From the NCBI GenBank assembly GCA_910575555.1, contig CAJTFX010000014.1, positions 62,001 to 126,000 on the forward strand: 64,000 nt of DNA, in the 5' to 3' direction. Below, piece after piece: positions 63,964-64,000 of the stretch. Numbering within the stretch: the stretch's first letter is position 1; every line of letters starts with the position of its first letter. Under the pieces are notes generated by a model. The model saw only the letters and a list, made by a program, of their open reading frames with translations. It searched no databases and was not told where the DNA came from. Origin of the DNA: Lachnospiraceae bacterium (GTDB lineage Bacteria > Bacillota > Clostridia > Lachnospirales > Lachnospiraceae). A program made the position numbers and the translations under genes.

Positions 63964-64000
63964 AGCCATCGGGAATGCAGAATGCGCTTTCCGCGAGCCA

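Overview
This is a 64-kb chromosomal window from a low-to-moderate GC anaerobic Firmicute, most likely a gut Lachnospiraceae (Clostridia). The signs are AGGAGG-type ribosome sites before almost every gene, a butyryl-CoA:acetate CoA-transferase very close to those of Roseburia-type butyrate producers, a T-box-controlled prolyl-tRNA synthetase, tRNAs without encoded CCA, TRAP and CUT1 sugar transporters, and RpiR, AraC and TetR regulators. Species cannot be named from the sequence alone. Layout, left to right. (1) 1-6.9 kb, minus strand: a GGDEF and HD-GYP pair (c-di-GMP synthesis and breakdown), a TetR regulator, an MMPL/HAE3 exporter and a YhgE-like membrane protein cut by the window edge. (2) 7.0-7.3 kb: three tRNA genes (Gly-GCC, Gly-TCC, Phe-GAA). 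(3) 7.4-18.4 kb: a scavenging locus for unsaturated uronyl disaccharides, of glycosaminoglycan or pectic origin. A CUT1 importer brings the sugar in, a GH88 hydrolase releases the unsaturated uronate, and KduI and/or a DhuI-like isomerase plus a DhuD/KduD dehydrogenase make 2-keto-3-deoxygluconate. A DUF2264 protein, an F5/8C-like protein and an AraC regulator complete it. No lyase and no ATPase are encoded here. (4) 18.6-34.9 kb: mostly housekeeping genes: AIM24-like protein, chemoreceptor, but, galM, tandem hemerythrin, a 77-aa small protein, secA, a TSCPD protein, proS, an AI-2E-family permease, an RluA synthase and a two-component system. Between the TSCPD gene and proS lies a gene-free ~700-nt stretch with a perfect consensus promoter and a terminator, a strong large-ncRNA candidate. 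(5) 35.0-44.8 kb: a small HD hydrolase, then a co-directional TRAP transporter plus MFS/AroQ/VOC/PanE-like/MaoC/CoA-transferase cluster with a divergent AraC regulator. It looks like a catabolic route whose substrate I cannot name. Its control region holds exactly phased direct repeats. (6) 45-55.8 kb: a secreted Cys-rich peptide, a second CUT1 importer operon carrying a miniature MacA/MacB-like pair, two RpiR regulators, and a GH1 plus cellobiose-type PTS operon with a palindromic operator candidate. (7) 56-61.1 kb: YjbR and Cdd1-like small proteins, a DUF4253 protein, a 41-codon ORF in its own transcription unit, an MFS/MarR pair and citrate synthase. (8) 61.4-64 kb: tRNA-Pro(CGG) followed by the end of an integrated element: a decayed tyrosine integrase and a rolling-circle (HUH) Rep preceded by GC-rich hairpins. 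The rest of the element lies beyond the window. Several families of palindromic intergenic repeats are scattered through the window.
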